Positions 50,003-60,623 of a stretch of DNA of 64,000 nucleotides are shown here, piece after piece; within the stretch, counting starts at the first letter, position 1, and every line of letters starts with the position of its first letter. The notes under the pieces were generated by a model. It searched no databases, was not told where the DNA came from, and saw only the letters and a program-made list of their open reading frames with translations. The position numbers and the translations under genes are program-made. This DNA comes from Mycobacterium genavense ATCC 51234. GTDB taxonomy: Bacteria > Actinomycetota > Actinomycetes > Mycobacteriales > Mycobacteriaceae. Location of the stretch: NCBI RefSeq assembly GCF_000526915.1, contig NZ_JAGZ01000001.1, positions 186,001 through 250,000 on the forward strand, written 5' to 3'.

Positions 50003-51604
50003 GTGGTGATTCAGAGCCAGGAGCGTAAACCGTCGACGTGGGCGCCGTTGCGCAATCGCGTATACCGCGGCCTGTTTATCGCTCAGTTCATCTCCAACAT
50101 CGGAACGTGGATGCAGGCGGTGGCGGCGCAGTGGTTCTTGGTGGAAAAGCACAGCCCGGACGTCATCGTGGCGTTGGTGCAGACGGCAAGCCTAGGGCCG
50201 ACGCTGCTGTTGGGGTTGTTCGCCGGTGTACTCGCCGACCTGTTCGACCGGCGTCGCCTTTTGATATTCCTGCAGACATATGCCGTGCTCGTGGCGCTGG
50301 CCCTGGCTTTGCTGACCAACCTCGGTCGCCTCACGCCGACCGGACTGTTGATGTTCACGTTGGCCATCGGGTTCGCGTCGGCGTTGACCGGACCGGCCTG
50401 GCAGGCGATTCAACCCGAGGTCGTCCCGCGTGAGCAGATTCCGGCGGTTTCGGTCTTGGGCAGCGTCTCGGCGAACTCCACCCGAGCGATTGGGCCGGCG
50501 ATCGGCGGCATCGTGGTGGCCTGGCTTGGCCCCGCGGCAGTCTTCGCGATCAACGCGGTGTCGTTCTCGGCGATCATCATTGCTTTGCGGCTATGGAATC
50601 GGCCGAAGCAGATCGTGCCGATCGAGCGCGAACGCATCGGCCAAGCCATCCTCACCGGACTGCAATACATCGAGAACAGTCCGATTTTTCGCAGGATTCT
50701 GTTGCGCACAGCGCTTTTCCTCTTCCCCGCCTCGGCCATCCTGGCCCTGTTGCCGGTGGCCGCCGCGCATACCTGGCATCTGGGAGCCGGCGGCTACGGT
50801 GTGGCGCTGGGCGGCATCGGATTTGGCGCCATCCTCGGGGTGGTCGCTGCAGAGCCGTTGCACGCACGAGCGTCGGACAACATGCTGCTGGCGATCTCTG
50901 CCGCGGCCTACGGTCTGGTACCGGTGGCGGTCGTCTGGTTCCCGTTCGCGGCCGCGCTCCCGTTCTTGGTGTTGTCGGGGATGGCCTGGCTCATCACGTT
51001 GACGACCTTGAACGCCGCAGCGCAGTTGTCGCTGCCGCGATGGGTGCGGGCCCGCGGACTGTCCGTGTATCTGTTGGTCTCTACCGGATCTCAGGCGCTC
51101 GGCGCCTATCTCTGGGGCACCCTTGCCACCCGGTGGAACCTTGACGTCGCGATGTTGTGGTCGGCGGCGGTGCTCGGCGTTGTTGCCCTCAGCGTCGCCG
51201 TGCTTCCGCTGTTACCGAGCACCGGGACGGAGAGTGTCGAGGTTTCCAGTGCCTGGCCGACGCCGACGCTCGTGTTCGAACCGTGCCCTCAAGACGGACC
51301 GGTGCTGGTGGCCGTGCGCTACCAGGTGCCGCCGGAGAATCTCGATGATTTCGTCGAGGCGATGCGCGATGTCAGGCAGTCACGGCTGCGAACCGGTGGC
51401 CACAGCTGGCGGCTTTATCACAGCGTCGAGGAGCCCAACTCGTTCCTCGAGCGGTTCACCGTCGCGTCGTGGAGCGAATTCGAGCGTCAGCGCACCGAGC
51501 GCTGGGTGGACGTCGATCATGACGGCGTCACGAAAGCAGTCAGCTACACCGTCGACAACACCCGGCGGCACGAGTACTACGTCGCGTTGCGTACGCGCAA
51601 GTGA
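50003..51604 (+). CDS. MFS_3 family exporter (transmembrane secretion effector/EntS-like)
   Basis: A 533-residue transporter of the MFS_3 (PF05977) type. GTG 50003 is chosen because homology begins there (QSQERKPSTWAPLRNRVYRGLFIAQFISNIGTWMQ). About 10-12 membrane helices follow, with the conserved loop DLFDRRRLLIF between helices 2 and 3, and a second-half loop LPRWVRARGLSVYLL. After the last helix (about residue 410) there is a soluble C-terminal domain, RYQVPPENLDDFVEAMRDVRQSRLRTGG and ASWSEFERQRTERWVDVD, as in full-length members, which resembles an antibiotic-biosynthesis monooxygenase (ABM) fold. It would export a small molecule such as a siderophore. The gene is intact. Confidence 0.88.
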   Translation: MVIQSQERKPSTWAPLRNRVYRGLFIAQFISNIGTWMQAVAAQWFLVEKHSPDVIVALVQTASLGPTLLLGLFAGVLADLFDRRRLLIFLQTYAVLVALALALLTNLGRLTPTGLLMFTLAIGFASALTGPAWQAIQPEVVPREQIPAVSVLGSVSANSTRAIGPAIGGIVVAWLGPAAVFAINAVSFSAIIIALRLWNRPKQIVPIERERIGQAILTGLQYIENSPIFRRILLRTALFLFPASAILALLPVAAAHTWHLGAGGYGVALGGIGFGAILGVVAAEPLHARASDNMLLAISAAAYGLVPVAVVWFPFAAALPFLVLSGMAWLITLTTLNAAAQLSLPRWVRARGLSVYLLVSTGSQALGAYLWGTLATRWNLDVAMLWSAAVLGVVALSVAVLPLLPSTGTESVEVSSAWPTPTLVFEPCPQDGPVLVAVRYQVPPENLDDFVEAMRDVRQSRLRTGGHSWRLYHSVEEPNSFLERFTVASWSEFERQRTERWVDVDHDGVTKAVSYTVDNTRRHEYYVALRTRK

Positions 51605-51646
51605 CAGCCGCGCGATGCCGCTGCGACACAACGTAATCGGTGTGCG

Positions 51647-52186
51647 CTAGCCGAGCGGACTCGGTGGTGCCTCGCGGTCGGCGGTGCCCAGGTCGAGTTG
51701 CATCCACGCGACGTCGTGCCAGCGGTCGTTCTTGAAATACACACGCGGCCAGGCGCCGACGTCCTCGAACCCGAACGAGCGGTGGAACGCGTTGCTGGCG
51801 TCGTTGGGTTGGGTGATGCCAGCGAAGATGCGTCGGTAGCCGCGCTCGGCCAGCCGGTGCAGCACTTCCGCATAAAGTCGGCGCCCCCAACCGGCGCGGC
51901 GACGGTCGTTGCTGATGTAGATGCCCGTCTCGGCGGACCACTTGAAGGAGGGCAGGCTGATCAATGCGTGCCCGTAGGCGAACCCGATGACCTGATCCTC
52001 ATGTTCGAGAACCAGCCATTCATGGGCCTTTTGGGCGTTGGCGATGCGCGCGGCCATTTCGTCAGGGCTCGGTACCTCGAGTTCCCAACTGATTTCCGTG
52101 TTCTCGACATACGGACGGTAGATCGCAACGCAGGCCGCCGCGTCCTGAGGCGAGGCCAAGCGCACGGTGTCACTGATCGCTTGCAT
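51647..52186 (-). CDS. GNAT-family N-acetyltransferase (phosphinothricin acetyltransferase-like)
   Basis: A 179-residue GNAT acetyltransferase. ATG 52186 starts at the homology (DTVRLASPQDAAACVAIYRPYVENTEISWELEVP). The acetyl-CoA loop is RRRAGWGRRLYAEVLHRLAERGYRRIFAGITQPNDAS, with the following FHRSFGFEDVG. This order and length fit the Pat/Bar-like subgroup, which acetylates amino acid analogues such as methionine sulfoximine or phosphinothricin. The real substrate is unknown. The gene is intact and converges with the exporter. Confidence 0.9.
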   Translation of the reverse strand: MQAISDTVRLASPQDAAACVAIYRPYVENTEISWELEVPSPDEMAARIANAQKAHEWLVLEHEDQVIGFAYGHALISLPSFKWSAETGIYISNDRRRAGWGRRLYAEVLHRLAERGYRRIFAGITQPNDASNAFHRSFGFEDVGAWPRVYFKNDRWHDVAWMQLDLGTADREAPPSPLG

Positions 52187-52386
52187 GTCAGCAGTCTTCC
52201 AGTCACCCGGTTTGCCTGCGCATCGCGGGTCCGGATTTCCCGGCCCGCCGTCGCCGCACACGACTTGCCGTCAGGGAACAGCCACCGGGTTACAGGTACG
52301 GCCTAATGACATGTACGTGCGACAGCCAGGCTCATCGAGACTCAAAACCTTGACAGGCCAAGCGCAGTACAATACTGCACGCCCCA

Positions 52387-52405
52387 CGATTAGCAACGAT
52401 AATCG
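52387..52405 (-). terminator. Weak hairpin after the glycine-rich gene
   Basis: A 6-bp inverted repeat (CGATTA/TAATCG) with a 7-base loop, about 30 bases after the stop of the minus-strand glycine-rich gene. The stem is AT-rich and short, so terminator activity is uncertain. Confidence 0.2.
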
Positions 52406-52433
52406 AAGGGACGCACAGGAAAACGCTTGGGAT

Positions 52434-52619
52434 TTAGTGGCCGCCGCCGGCACCGCCGCCACGGCCACCACCGGCACCGCCACCGCGGCCGCCGCCAGCG
52501 CCACCACCGCGGCCGCCGCCAGCGCCACCACCGCGGCCGCCGCCAGCGCCACCACCGCGGCCGCCGCCAGCGCCACCACCGTGGCCGATGAACATTGTCC
52601 CGATGCTGTTCTTGATCAT
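52434..52619 (-). CDS. Short glycine-rich repeat protein
   Basis: A 61-residue protein starting at ATG 52619 (MIKNSIGTMFIGH). After these 13 ordinary residues the rest is an imperfect repeat of AGGGRGGG, ending in His. The repeat comes from a 24-bp minisatellite in the DNA. A weak GGGA stands 5 bases upstream of the ATG. No signal peptide is clear. Glycine-rich low-complexity proteins of this type are common in mycobacteria, mostly without known function; expression is unproven. The hairpin downstream may end the transcript. Confidence 0.45.
   Translation of the reverse strand: MIKNSIGTMFIGHGGGAGGGRGGGAGGGRGGGAGGGRGGGAGGGRGGGAGGGRGGGAGGGH
52441..52585. repeat. 24-bp GC-rich minisatellite
   Basis: Three perfect tandem copies of a 24-bp unit (starting GCCACCACCGCGG) at 52500-52523, 52524-52547 and 52548-52571, with degenerate copies on both sides. 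It encodes AGGGRGGG on the minus strand. The copy number could vary between strains. Confidence 0.9.
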
Positions 52620-52884
52620 GTCCCATACCCTATCGCGAATCCGGCATGGTGCCAATACGATTCACCGCACGCATCGGCCCCCGCCGCCAGGTGAACGGAC
52701 ACCAGAATTTCGTTTAACAACGGAGGACGCGGGTCGTTGACCCCTCCCACCGGTTCGCGTTGCTCAAGCCCGATGAACGAGCGTTCGCGGGACGGCAGTT
52801 CGCGAGGCTGCGAGCCGCATCGGAAGAGTTGAGGCCGACATCGGGCGATCGGGCGTGGTTTGCTGTCATGCTCTGGGGCATGGC

Positions 52885-52983
52885 GGCTACCCCTCGAACG
52901 TCTACGCGCGAGATGGCGACGTCAACCTTGCGTACCGGGTTGTCGACGGCTCGGGGCCCGATTTGCTGTTCGTGCCCACGCCC
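52885..52983 (+). pseudogene. Fragment of an alpha/beta-hydrolase/adenylate cyclase-type gene
   Basis: A 33-residue stretch reads YPSNVYARDGDVNLAYRVVD and GSGPDLLFVPTP. This is the typical N-terminal strand pattern (YARSGDVNIAYRVVGDGPxDLVFVPG) of the hydrolase domain in many mycobacterial hydrolase-cyclase proteins. After FVPTP the homology ends abruptly and the opposite strand carries the tail of the giant regulator. The upstream 20 codons also lack family features. Only the first strands of a protein remain. Confidence 0.5.
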
Positions 52984-53016
52984 CGATCTGCTGGGTGTGG
53001 GCGGACGGTGCCGGAC

Positions 53017-56000
53017 CTAACGTTGCAGTTCGTCAAACCGTGCGACGCCGCGTCGAGATCTGCTTCGTCAAAGAACTCGTAGCGATCAATCAGGTCGCCG
53101 TCGACCATAAAGACGTCGGTCATGCGCCATTCGGCGTAGAAGCCATCTTGTGAGGCCGACTAGGCGACGTGCGTGACGACCGCTCCGCGGTTGCTCAACC
53201 GATGAACCGCCTCGATGTAGAGATAGACGCTGCCCGCCGATGCGCCCAGCGAGGCGCGCAGGTATTCCATCAGATCGCCCGGCGCCAGCATTGCCCCGAG
53301 GCGGTGATCGACGTCTTCGAAGGTTGGTGTCGTCGTGGGCAATTCGCCTCGATTCAGCACATCGAAGACCCGCACGATGGCTGACCATGTACGCGACTCG
53401 GCGGCCGCCTCGCCTACGAGGTAACGGGAATCAAGCTCGGCGAAGGCAGCATCGATGTCCTCGAGGTCGAAGACCACAACTGCCGCGGTTCGACCTGCTG
53501 CGTCGACCCGAAGGACACGAAATACGTCGACCCGGAATGCTTCAGGTCGCTGAGCCCCATCGGACATGCGGACGCGCGTCAGCGCCAGATACTCGCCGCG
53601 GGTAGCTACGACGGTGGCGGTCGAGTCCTTGAAACCGGCTTCCGCGCTGGTTCGCAAATCGTCGATAGCGGCAGCTCGACCGTGCTGTACTCCGGCGTTG
53701 ACACCACGGCGACGATCGTCGACGCAAATGTCCTCGGCGGGGATCTCACCCATCGAGCTCCAGTCGCGTGCCGCGTAGTGAGTCTGAAAGTGCTCGACCA
53801 ATGAGCTGGCCCGGCTTGCCGAATCCTGCGGTCGACGTGTCGTTGGGTGCAGTTCTTCGAAGCGTGCGAGCGCGGCGTTGAGATCGCCTTCCTCGAACAT
53901 CTCGGCCCGGTTGAGCAGGTGCCCCTCGACCGTGAAGATGTCGATCAACCGCCACTCGGCATCGAAACCCTCACGCGATGTAGCTTTCGCCACGTGATTG
54001 ACGACCGCCCCGACGTCGGTCAACCGATGAACGGTCTCGATGTAGAGGTGGGTCCGCTCTGCCTCGTCTAGCGCTGTGCGCAGGTATGCCTTGAGGTCGC
54101 CGGGCGACACCCGCGCAGCGCGGCGACGGTCGATGTCCTCAAAATTCGCTGTTGTCGCGGGGAGCTCATTGCGGTTGAGGGCGTCATATGCCTGCGTGAT
54201 GACCGACCAGGTGTCGGCGTGGTTCGCTGCTTCGCCTGCGAGGTAACGCTTTTCGAGCTCCTAAAAGGCTGCGTCGATGTCCTCGACGTCGAATGCTACG
54301 CTCGCGGCACACTGGCCGTCCGCGTTGGATTCCACAACGATCAAAATTTCGACAACGAAGGCCTCGAGCGCGTGATCGCGCGCCAAATAGCGGAGATGGC
54401 TGAGGGCGAGGCGTTCACCCCGGACTGCAAGTACGGTCGGCGATATGTGTGTGATGCCAGCGTTGACTTGCGCTTGCGCGCTGACGATCTCGGCATCACG
54501 GCCGTAGATGCCGCCGCCTACCAGATGACGACGATCGTCCGTGTAGTAGTCGTCGGCCAGAACTTCGGTCACTCCTGGCCAATCGCGGCCGACGACTCGC
54601 TCCAGGTAGCGCGTACACGCTTGGCTGGCCGCATTTTCCAGCCGCCGCCCCTGTCGGTGCAGTTCGTCGAACCGCGCGAGCGCGGCGTCCAGGTCGGCCT
54701 CGTCGAAAACCTCGCAGCGGTTGACCTTGTCACCGGCGACCATCAAAAGGGCAAGCCCGCGCCACTCGGCATCGAAGCCCTGTCGCGAAGTCTCCCACGC
54801 CGAGTAGGTGACCAATGCTGCCTGGCGGTTTAGCCGATGCACTTCCTCGACGTGGATGTTGATGTCTTGATTGACATCCCATCCGCCGCCGATGTAAGCG
54901 GTCAGGTCTCCTGGCCCGAACGCTGTCTCCCGTCGATGGTCGATGTACGGCGGCAGCTCATGCCGATTCAGTGCGGCGTAGCTAGCCGCAACGACCGACC
55001 AGATGTTCGCGTAAGCGCTGGCTTCGCCCGCGAGGTAACGCTTATCCAGGTCTGCGATGGCGGCGTCAGTATCGGCGGGATCGAAAGAGATGATTCCGAC
55101 GATGCGGCCGTCGGCGTTTATTTCGCCGATGCCGAGGACCTCGGTGGCGAACGCCGCGGCTCCGTGGTCGCGGTACGCGAAGCGCATATGCATGAGGCCA
55201 AGCGTTTCTCCGCGGGTCGCGATGAGGGTCGGCATCATCTCGGTGAGCCCCAGGTCGGCGATCGCCCGCATGTCTGCGATCTGGGCTTCGGGACCGAGTC
55301 GGATTCCCGAGCCCACCACCGCACGGCGATCTTCACTGGAAACGTCGTGGGCCAGTATCTCGGTCATCGTATCCCAGTCGCGTGCGGCCCACTGGGCCAG
55401 GAAACGCCCGGTCACTTGACTCGCCTTGTTTTCCAGCCGCCTTAACGGTCTGGTGAGCTCGTCGAACCGCGCGAGCGCGGCGTCCAGGTCGGCCTCGTCA
55501 AAGAGCTCGAAATGGTTGATCAAGTCGCCCGTTAGCGTGGACACGATGACGTCTTGGAACTCGGCGTCGAAGCCGTCGCGCGAGGTCACATACACCGTAT
55601 GGGTGATGACCGTGCCGAACTCATTCAGCCGGTGCACGACCATCGGGTGGATGTTGGTCCGCTGGCTTTGATCGATTGCGGCACGGAGGTATTGGAGGAA
55701 TTCACCGGGCGCGAACGCGGCTGCTCGGCGGTGATCGATCGTCACGGCGTCGGGTGCCATCGGGGGGAGTTCGTGCCGGCTCAGCGCGGCGTAGTTGTCA
55801 ATTGTTGTCGACCATGTCTGTGCATAAGGCGCCGCCTCTCCGGCGAGATAGCGGGATTCGAGTTCGGCGAAGGCGGCGTCGAAGTCTTCGACGTCGTAGG
55901 TGACGACGGTCGCGATTCGGTCGTCGGCGTCGATCTCGACCACGTTGAGGGCATTGTTTTGCGCCGAGCCGGGGTCGTTGCCGGACGCGCGAGTTCGGGC

Positions 56001-56240
56001 CAGGACAAGCCGGTCCCCGCGAACCGCGATGGCGTACACCATCGAGATCGTGAAGCCGACGTCGGCGGCCGCCCGCAGGTCTCTGACCACGACAGCACGG
56101 CTATGTTGAGTCTCGGCGCTTACGACTCGCCGATGATCGATGCCCACGTAATCGTTGGCCACGGTTTCGGCCATCGCGTCCCAGTCGCGAGCTGCCATGT
56201 GTGACCAAACGTGCCGGAATACACGCGCTGCGGAGTTGTC
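53017..56240 (-). repeat. Four tandem ~270-residue (about 810-bp) protein repeats in the regulator tail
   Basis: The marker RDWD/RDW-x-x-M-x-E recurs at about residues 1445, 1714, 1980 and 2252, and TSR-x-GFDAEW-like at about 1646, 1912, 2184 and 2459. Each period (266-275 residues) contains two SnoaL/NTF2-like half-units separated by RYLAGEA and by FDEADLDAALARFDEL. The copies differ at many positions, so the repeat is old at DNA level. Confidence 0.85.
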
Positions 56241-59200
56241 CAGTCTCGGTGCTTGTGGTCGCTTTTGCTCGAAACGGGTATGTGCCGCTTCGAGTTCCGT
56301 CATCGCGGCGTCGATGTCTTCGAGGTCGAACCATACCTGCAGCGCGACTCGACCCTCTTCATCGATGGCGAATAGCTGGAGAAATTCGTCGTGGGGCGCT
56401 CCAGGAGTCGCGTCGGCAGTGCCCACAATCAATCGAACGAGCGCCACCCGTTCTCCTCGTACGGCGATTAGCACATGGTCGATCCGCATGGCGCCCGTCT
56501 CGAAATCGCGCCTCGCCGAACGTCGCACCACGTCCGATGGGAGCGTAAGGCCCACGATCTTCCGGTGACTCTCGACCGAGGCCCCGGGTGCGAACAGCAG
56601 CTCGAGCTCGTCCCAGGCCTCGTTGCGAAAAGCAGCCATCACGCGTTCGCCCACCCGTACGCATTCAGTATCGAACTCGACACTCGGAGTTTCGGGTGCG
56701 GACGTGGCCGTCGGAAGTTCACGTGCGCCAAGAATTTCGCGCGCCCGTTCCGCCAGTGCCGCGGCGCCTTTCCGCTCGTACAAACTAACCGCCTGCTCGG
56801 CGGCGGATCGCGCCCCGGAAGCATCGCCGGCAGCATCCAAAACCGTTGCGAGCGTCAGGCATGCGTCACCGTGGTCAACCAGGGCGTCAGTGCGTTCGGC
56901 CAAAGCCACGGCCGCCTCCGCAACCTGCCGAGCCGCGGCGTGGTCACCGCCGCGGGCCAGCAGGTGTGCCCGCAGCGTGCGCCATCCCATCGACGCCTTC
57001 AAGGCGTGCCCCGCCAGACGCTCGCTCTCGGAGCACAATTCGTCTGCCTCGGCATCTCGGCCGAGCGCAAGGCAGGCGCGGCCCAGCAGTGCCGCGGTCT
57101 CGGCGGTGTCGGCATCGAGACCCATCCGACGAAAGCCGTTGTAGGCCTTGCGCAGATGCTCTTCGGCCGCCGTAGGGTCGTCGACGATGAGTTCGACGAT
57201 GCCGGCGAACTGTTCGACCTCCAGCCGTGCGTGCCGCAAGCCGAGCTCGGTGACGGTGCGACGGGCCGAGTCGATCATCCGTCGCGCCGCGGTGGCGCGT
57301 CCACGATAGGCCTCCAGCACGGCCTGGCAACGCGTCGACGTGGCTTCGACCGCGGGGGAGTCCGTCGTGATGCGCAGCAGCCGCACCACGTCAAGACACC
57401 GACCGCCCGCCCGCGGAACCGGGTTGGGCCCCCACAACGCCGCAAGTGGCGCGCCCGCCAAAACCGCGTTCACGCGGCGATGTTCACGCGCCCGTCGCGC
57501 CGCGGTCAGCGCGTCGTCCAACGCGATTTCGCAGTCGGCTATCCGCCCAAGGCGGGCCAGACACCCGGCCCGCACGGTGTGCGCCTTGGCTTCTCCAGCG
57601 GCATCGTCCAGTTGGACCAGCTTCGCGGCGGCCGCGCTCAACGCTACCTCCGCCTCATCCAACCGTTCGGGGTGAATCAACATCGCGAGTTGACCGTCGA
57701 AGCACGTCGACCATGCGGCCAGACGCGCCGAAGCGACTGTCGTAGCTTGCAATTGGGAGACCGCACCCGCCGCCGAAGTCACGTCGCCCGCGGCCAGCAG
57801 CGCCTCGCAGCGCGCGATCAGCAGTTCGGCCGTTTGCTCGTCGCGGTCCGGCAGCTCGTCGTCGAGCTCCTCGAGCGAGTGCAGGGCGTGGCGGTATAGG
57901 TCGGCCGCTACTTCGTAAGCGAGTCGCGCCATCGCCTGGTCCGCGGCGCGGCGGCAATAGAACACTGCCTTGGCGGCATTTCCCACCCAAGCGCATTCGT
58001 AGTAGTGGTGCGCCAGCTCGGCCAGCAGTTCGTCGTCGGCACCGGGCAGCGTCTCCAGTGCCGCGGCGATGCGCTGGTGCAGTCGCATGCGCCGCACCGA
58101 CGCCAACTCCGCCAGCAGCGATTGGCGGACGATCGCGTGGTTGGACCGGTAGTTGCCGCCGGGCTCTTCGATGACGATGCCGGCCTGGCAAGCCTCGTCG
58201 AACGCGTCGACCAGGTCGCTGCCGACCACGCTCTCGAGCAGTTCCAATGCGAACCGGCTCCCAACCACCGCGGCCGCGGCGAGCGCCTTGTTCGTCTCGG
58301 CACGGAGCCGAGAAATCCTGCAACTCAACGCTTCTCGAACGCCCTGCGGTAGTGTGCTCTGATCCCACACGCCGCTACTCTCGTCGACGTGGCGCAGAGA
58401 CTCGATAAGGAAGAACGGGTTGCCGCCGGTGACCGAGGCCAGCGCGTGAGCGAGCTCCTCGTCGTCGTAGCCGGCCTCGGCGACATAGGCGGTCACGTCG
58501 TCCTCGTCAAGCCCGCTGAGGTTCAAGCGATTTGCCGTGCCGTCGCGGTGCAGGTCGGCGAGCATCGCGGCCAGCGAATGGGAACGGTCGAGGTCGGTGC
58601 TGCGATAGGTTCCGACGATCTGCACACGAGCGTGGTCGCCGAAACGCAGCAGGTGCCGCAACAGCAGCAGCGTCGGCTTGGCCGCCCAGTGCAGGTCGTC
58701 GAGTATCAGCAGCACCGGCGCACTCCTGGAGGCGATCTCCAACAGCGCGACCACGGCATCGAAAAGTGCGTAGCGCTCGGTCTCGGGGTCGGGGTGAGCG
58801 CGGGGAGCGAGATCGGGTAGGACATCGGTCAGCCCGGGCACGAGCGGCAACAATGCTTCGACGCCGCGCAGCCCCCGCACCCGGTCGGCGCCCATGCACG
58901 GCACCAGCAAGCGCAGCGCTTCCGCGAACGGCTGATAGGGCGCGCCGAGGTCCTCGTCGCAGCGGCCGTACAACACGACGGCTCCTTGTGCATGGGCCTG
59001 CTGCTTCCATTCACCGGCCAGCCGTGTCTTGCCGACGCCCGGTTCGCCGGCGATCAGTACCGTGGGGGCACCACCGGCAAGCGCGGTCTGCCACACCGCC
59101 AGCAGCCGTTCGAGTTCATGGCCGCGCCCGACGAACGGGCCCGGTCCGACCAGCACCGCGGGCAGGGCGGGACGCTGCATCGGCTGCTCGGCGGTCTGCG

Positions 59201-60512
59201 GTTGGGGCGGAACCGGGGCGGTGTCCAATCGCAGCTCGAAAACATGCTCGGGCCGGGCGAGGTTCTTCAGCTGACGCATCCTCAGGTCGTCGAGCATGAC
59301 ATCGTCGGCCAGCGAGTCGATGACGAGCTCGGCGGTCGCGCCGGAGCACAGGATCCGGCCACCCTCGGCGAGCGACCGCAGCCGCGCGACCCGGTTGACC
59401 GCCCGGCCGAAGTAGTCGCCGTCGCGCAGCTCGACCTCGCCGGTGTGCAGTGCCATCCGGACTCGGATGGGCTCCCGCAACGCCCACGGCTCGTGAGTGA
59501 TCGCGTCCTGCAACTCAATTGCCGAGGCCGCGGCCGCAGATGGCCGCTCGAAGACCGAGAAGGTCGCATCGCCCTCGCCGCGGGTTTTGACCAGCCGCCC
59601 GGCGCGGGAGGTGACAACCTGCTCGACCAGTTCGTCGTGACGTGCGAGGGCGATCGCCATGGCATCGGCGTCGGCCTCCCAGGCGGCGGTCGACCTCTCG
59701 ATGTCGGTGAGCAAGAAGGTTACCGCACGGGTGACCGACGGAAGGCTCTGTGCCGCAGCAACATCCAACGACGCATCCTGAGCGACGATCGCGGCCTCGA
59801 GCCGCCGCAGCTCCGGCCCGAGATCGACCCCCAGCTCGTCGGCGAGTAGCGAACGCACCCGTCGATACGCCCCGAGTGCCTCGCCCTGCCGGCCGGCCCG
59901 GTACAGGGCGAGCATCAGCTGGCCCCATCGCCGTTCCCGCAGCGGCCCCTCGGCGACCGCCGCCTCCAGGTCGCCGATGACTTCCGCGGCGCGGCCGCTG
60001 GCCAGCAGCACGTCCGCCCGATCCTCCAGCGCGGCGTGGCTTTCGATCCAGCGTGTCTTCTCGGACAGCCCCCGTGGGCCGTCGGGCAGTTCGGGTGCGC
60101 CGCGCAACAGGACGAGCGCCTCCTCCAAATACGCCACCGCTTGGCCGGTGTCGCCGACGACCGCCGCGTCACGCCCGGCCTTGGCCGCTGACTTGTAGCG
60201 CGGCGCGTCCACGTCGGCGCCGTCGAGCCGCCAGCCCGCTGCCTCGGTGAGCACGACGCCGTCGCCCAGCACGCGGCGCAGCGCGGAGATGTGGGTCTGC
60301 AGCGCCTTGGCGGCGGTGCGCGGCGGGTCGTCACCCCACAGCAACTTGACCAGCGCGTCGGCGGGGACGACCGAACCGTCGTGCAACCCGAGCATGGTGA
60401 GGATGGCGCGCGGCTTGGCGCCCGGAATGGCGACGGGCGTACCGTCCTGTCGGACCTGGAGAGGTCCCAAAACCCCCAGTTCCACCGGCAAAAGCGTACT
60501 CACGTCTGCCAT
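53017..60512 (-). pseudogene. Giant SARP-cyclase-ATPase-TPR regulator with SnoaL-repeat tail; tail broken
   Basis: A protein of about 2,498 residues if repaired. From ATG 60512: SARP/BTAD DNA-binding domain (residues 8-256, ELGVLGPLQVRQDG, ALQTHISALRRVLG); class III nucleotide cyclase (265-430, LLTDIERSTAAWE, KTRGEGDATFSVF, HTGEVELRDGDYFGRAVNRVARL, with both metal Asp residues and the transition-state Asn and Arg); AAA/STAND ATPase (460-800, GEPGVGKTRLAG, LLILDDLHWA); TPR-like helices (830-1290); then SnoaL/NTF2-like domains from about 1290. The frame is open for 2,083 residues to TAG 54261-54263, then continues to TAG 53160-53162 and, after a frameshift near 53045, to TAG 53017-53019. The N-terminal 2,083 residues may still be made and work. 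It probably senses a small ligand and controls transcription. Confidence 0.85.
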
Positions 60513-60523
60513 CGTCGGTGGCC

Positions 60524-60559
60524 GAATTCAATACCGGGTCAAGATCGAGTATTGAATTC
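60524..60559. promoter_or_regulatory. Inverted repeat upstream of the giant regulator gene
   Basis: Two perfect 11-bp arms, GAATTCAATAC (60524-60534) and GTATTGAATTC (60549-60559), surround a 14-base spacer. The inner end is 12 bases from the start codon. A partly overlapping 18-base direct repeat (CCGGGTCAAGATCGAGTA) occurs at 60534 and 60559. This is a likely operator for self-control by the SARP domain or another regulator. Confidence 0.5.
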
Positions 60560-60623
60560 CGGGTCAAGATCGAGTAAAGGTGCCGCCCGCAAACTCGCGG
60601 GCATTCGGTGACCGGCTGAGGTC

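Noticed and set aside
52350-52378. TTGACA followed 17 bases later by TACTGC on the plus strand
   Set aside because: The -10 element lacks the final T, and no plus-strand gene follows it; the downstream gene is on the minus strand. An antisense RNA is possible but unsupported.
52441-52585. Regular short repeats as a CRISPR array
   Set aside because: The 24-bp units are directly adjacent without spacers, encode a repeat protein, and no cas genes are present.
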